Source: Seriola aureovittata
Taxonomy: Eukaryota > Chordata > Actinopteri > Carangiformes > Carangidae
Length of the DNA stretch: 64,000 nucleotides
Reading direction: 5' to 3'
NCBI RefSeq assembly: GCF_021018895.1
Contig: NC_079381.1
Coordinates: forward strand, 7,032,001 to 7,096,000
Made by a program: the position numbers and the translations under genes. Below, in pieces: positions 60,901 through 64,000 of this stretch (position 1 is its first letter; every line of letters starts with the position of its first letter). Below the pieces are notes generated by a model. The model was not told where the DNA came from. It ran no database searches and was given only the letters and a program-made list of their open reading frames with translations.

Positions 60901-62888
60901 AGTGTTTTTAATTCAAAACAAGTTAGATAAGCCCAGAAACACATTAAGTATCTGGGATCAAACAATTATTTACATCCATTACAGTTAGACTTCCGTTCTC
61001 ATTATTCCACAGACACTGCTAATAGTTTTTTTTTTAATAGAAAAAAGAGTCTCTTCTCAAAAGCTAACAAGTTAAATGTAAAGATTGCAAAGCAAATTTT
61101 CACACATAGTTGTATGCATCCATATATCCATTATCCATATCCATCATTTTCACAGTTATTGTGTAACCTCTTCATCACAAGCAGCATCTACAACAATCAA
61201 GTCTGTAGTCTATGATGATATATAATCAAGCACATACATTTTTGGACAGGATATAATCACACCACTGCCATGTTGAAGTTAGGTTTGGTTTGTGTCATTA
61301 AATTTGTGAATCAGCTATAAATTCATAATCAGGTCCGTAAAGGTTCTCAGTGACCCGGTGGTTTTTCTCTGAGCTTCAAACCTGGTGCATCCTCTGGTAA
61401 CTGTAAGGTGCCCTTTAGTAAATCCTCCTGTGGACAAACAGCTGTTTCTATTTATAGAATCGACATGCAGAGCTCAAAACAGATCATTTTAGACAGTTTT
61501 TTCTAGAGGGATCTTGTGCTTGTTGCTTTACAGTATTTTATTTGTATTCATTGCTTGAAAATTCTTTGTGTTTTGTATGTTATATTTTATCATTGAGCTT
61601 TGTGTTTGCGCTTTAATGCTTGTATATATTGGTGACATTATGCGCAAGTTTAATGTATTGTAAAGGCCCATCTAAGGACAGCCATTACAAAACAGCTTAT
61701 TTTGTAAATGCCATGGTATGTGGCATGGGTTTATGGTTTTATGTTTCCTGGGCTTCGTGATTCTTGAATCTTAACATAGAAAAACCATGGATGAAAGTAC
61801 CATTGTATCTGTCAATGGAGACTTCTTTCCAGGCTCAGGCAGTTCACATTTACCTTCTAATTTCAAGCTGTGCTTCACATTTCATTGTATTCTCTGTCTT
61901 GCTGCTGTCTGGGAACTAGCTTCCTCTTTTGAAAACTACACGGAATGGATTCTGTCACAGTGAGTGCTGACTTCATTTTTCACACAGGGAGAATAAAGCA
62001 GCTCAAGATGGTAGTGCTAACAAATGCCTGAGCTCTTGTTTATCAGTGCTGTCCACGTACGTCTACATAATCGCAATCTAATTTCATTGGTACAACAGTA
62101 ACACTAGTAGTTTCTTACTTAATTTCCACAGTGCATTTTAGATTTGTTTTGTTCAGGCTATGGAGGACAAACTCTGAAGAATGTCGCTGTCCTCCAGCTG
62201 TTGTACTGTTTCTGAGACACTAATTGCACCCATTTTCACTGGACATGTTCCCATTGTTGTCCTCTGAGATAGGGCAGTTTTGTGTTTCTCTTCGGCCTAA
62301 GACAGATTGACTCGTGAAAGCATAGTTAGGCTGAAGGATGAGAGAGAAGATACATAGTTAGAGAAAAAGAGAAAGAAACAAAATCTGCAGAAAAAAAAAT
62401 GGGGGAATGAGACAAATAGGTCCTTTAAAACCATCGAAATTAGAGTGCTTTTAATGATGGCAAGTTACAATCTGGTTTCACACTTTCTATTCCTGGCAAT
62501 TGGCCAGCACAGAAAATCTTTAGTTTTTTTCCGAATTTTACTTTTTAAAATTTTATTTTTGAATTACTTCAGCGCAGAAATGATTTGTACAAGTTCCAGA
62601 TTAAAAAAAAAACAAACAGGATGAAGGTTTGGCCTAAATCAAACAGATTTCGAATTTCGAGAATTTTGTCTTAAGCCAGTAATTCTAGTCATAAAAGTCA
62701 TAAAATATTATTTTCCCTAAGAACTTTGGCTTAAAATGAAACCTATGCAGGATTGTTCCAATCCTAATTTTTAAGCAAATCCCATACTAGTAGCAGTATT
62801 TATAGAAGTAGCAGGTATAAGTATAGTATTTTTAGAAGATGTAATAATAGTTTGATTTGATTAACTCAATTAAAAAGGGGTTATTCTT
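57906..62888. other. Unassigned non-coding stretch
   Basis: The longest interval without a recognised repeat. It holds short homopolymers and AT-rich unique-looking sequence. 60400-61000 has features often seen in conserved non-coding DNA but cannot be judged alone. Frames 58116-58391 minus, 58203-58466 and 58965-59303 have no domain. No exon supported. Confidence 0.4.
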
Positions 62889-62989
62889 AAGTTTTCTCTG
62901 CCGCTGAATGTGGTATCTTGTCAGGAGCAGATGGTGGTGATTGTCACTTGACAAGCACTTCGCCCATTGTTGCATTTACAAGATACAAG

Positions 62990-63969
62990 TGTGGCGTGGA
63001 GTGTAGCATAAGGGAAAGGATGTAATAAGAGGGGGCCAGCGACACCACCTGGGGAATCATACCCCAGGATATACTATTTCTAGGCTCTAACTGTCAACTG
63101 GATGTCAGGACACAGGCTTGTTAACTGATAAGACAGACGTGTTCTGAAGTCAACAAAATGTTTTATTAGAAACAAAATATCAAAAAGCGGGGACTGAACC
63201 TCCTGAAAAGAAGAAAATGAGAATCAAAACATACATGAGAATAAAAACTATTTTATTCAATGCACAAATTTCTTGGCTCAAGATTAAAATTTACAAAAAA
63301 AAAAAAAATTACAAAAAAGATCATCAATACTAAAATACCTAAAACCAGTCCCACCTAAACTAAGCAAAATAAGAAAAAAAAAAGTGAGCTGAGGCCACTG
63401 GTGGAGAGGAAGACTACGGAGGAGTGCCCACTACAACTCACTCGCCTCAGGTGCAGCACAGCAAACCTCACAGCAAACCTCACCGCTAACAGGATGCAAA
63501 AATATGCACACAGGGTTCCTATCCCTCCAACCTGGCAGCACTCAGCTACACTGAGAAAAGCTAATACGAAAGCAATTAATCACAAGTAAATAAGCAACTA
63601 AACGACTAAACAAGTAAAGAATTAACAAACAAACAGAACTAAACAACCCAGTTGACTAAACAAATGAAACCAATAAAGCAAAAATAAACCAGCCATGCAA
63701 CTAAGGCAAAACAACAGCAGGTAAACCACCTCTGGTATGGGGCATGAATTGTCCACTGTGGATAAACCGATCTAGAGCTGGATGAGGAGGCAACGCTGCA
63801 GCCAATGCTACGAGCCACAACAAACAGGAACCAGCAAGAGTCTGAAAGAAGTCAGCAGGTGCCCTTTATAACCTGGCCATGATGAGCAGGTTGAATGGGG
63901 GGGGGGGGGGGGGTCATCCCAGGGCTGTGTTCACAAGCCTTACACTACCTGAAAGCGTTCACCACTACA
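62990..63969 (-). mobile_element. Solo LTR-like insertion, ~980 bp, inside family A copy 5
   Basis: Begins TGTGGCGTGG and ends CCACTACA (TG...CA), with CAAG on each side (62986-62989 and 63970-63973). The flanks are the two halves of one family A copy, which fixes the insertion point. Read on the minus strand it has a TATA box (TTATAAAG, 63863-63870) near its start and AATAAA at 63162-63167 (also 63252-63257) towards its end, which gives the orientation. The distance between promoter and polyadenylation signal (about 700 bp) is long for an LTR. No primer-binding site or coding region is visible. The frame at 63401-63589 is not a gene. A non-LTR insert is possible but fits the ends less well. 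Confidence 0.7.
63897..63913. repeat. G17 homopolymer
   Basis: Seventeen guanines on the plus strand inside the LTR, near its transcription-start side. Such tracts can form G-quadruplexes and are prone to length errors in sequencing. Confidence 0.95.
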
Positions 63970-64000
63970 CAAGGTTATAATACGCCCTCCGAGCAGCGCT

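Larger units (their letters stand above)
62889..64000 (+). repeat. Dispersed repeat family A, copy 5, split by an LTR and cut by the window end
   Basis: The left part (62889-62989) reads 'AAGTTTTCTCTGCCGCTGAA', 'TGTCACTTGACAAGCACTTC' and ends 'AGATACAAG'. The right part (63970-64000) resumes 'CAAGGTTATAATACGCCCTC' and 'CGAGCAGCGCT', as in copy 3. The LTR at 62990-63969 interrupts it. The remainder lies beyond the window. Confidence 0.65.

Noticed and set aside
63401..63589. 62-codon plus frame
   Set aside because: Lies inside the LTR-like insertion, opposite to its inferred direction, and has no domain.

Overview
The window looks like non-coding nuclear DNA of a ray-finned fish, most likely a percomorph-type teleost. 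The evidence is the repeat content: five Tc1-like transposon copies, two LINE remnants with L2/Rex1-type reverse transcriptase motifs, a third LINE 3' end of a type common in fish, a tRNA-derived SINE, non-autonomous DNA elements, solo LTRs and many long CA/GA/AT microsatellites in AT-rich sequence. There are no prokaryotic operons, ribosome-binding sites, CRISPR arrays, rRNA or credible tRNA genes. I found no host protein-coding exon I can defend. Open frames are short, overlap one another, run through microsatellites, or belong to transposon remnants.

Layout. 1-1.3 kb holds two copies of an unnamed dispersed repeat ('family A') around an LTR-like block that carries four closely spaced hairpins. 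1.3-6.5 kb is unassigned apart from a small CpG-rich patch near 3 kb. 6.5-8.4 kb has two copies of a second dispersed repeat ('family B') and a common teleost repeat. 11.8-13.3 kb is a decayed L2-type LINE. Tc1 fragments lie at 15.4-16.0 and 18.2-18.8 kb, separated by a 106-bp (AG)n tract. 19.8-20.3 kb is another family B copy. 24.4 kb has a MITE-like fragment and 28.4-29.0 kb a non-autonomous hAT-like element.

32-37.6 kb is the densest part: two different Tc1 copies with a palindrome between them, one invaded by a TA-flanked MITE and the other by a TATA-bearing insert; then another Tc1 piece, an L2-type LINE tail, family B and a SINE. A MITE and family B follow at 38.9-39.8 kb, and family A at 43.4 kb. 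A clean 383-bp solo LTR with a 5-bp target duplication sits at 47.8-48.1 kb, a LINE 3' end at 51.1-51.6 kb and family A at 57.6 kb. At the right edge a further family A copy is split by a ~980-bp LTR.

The elements do not form a pathway. What can be read is insertion history, nested insertions giving relative ages. Unassigned stretches may contain conserved regulatory sequence, but only cross-species alignment could show that. Repeat-family names rest on recognition from memory, because no database search was possible.
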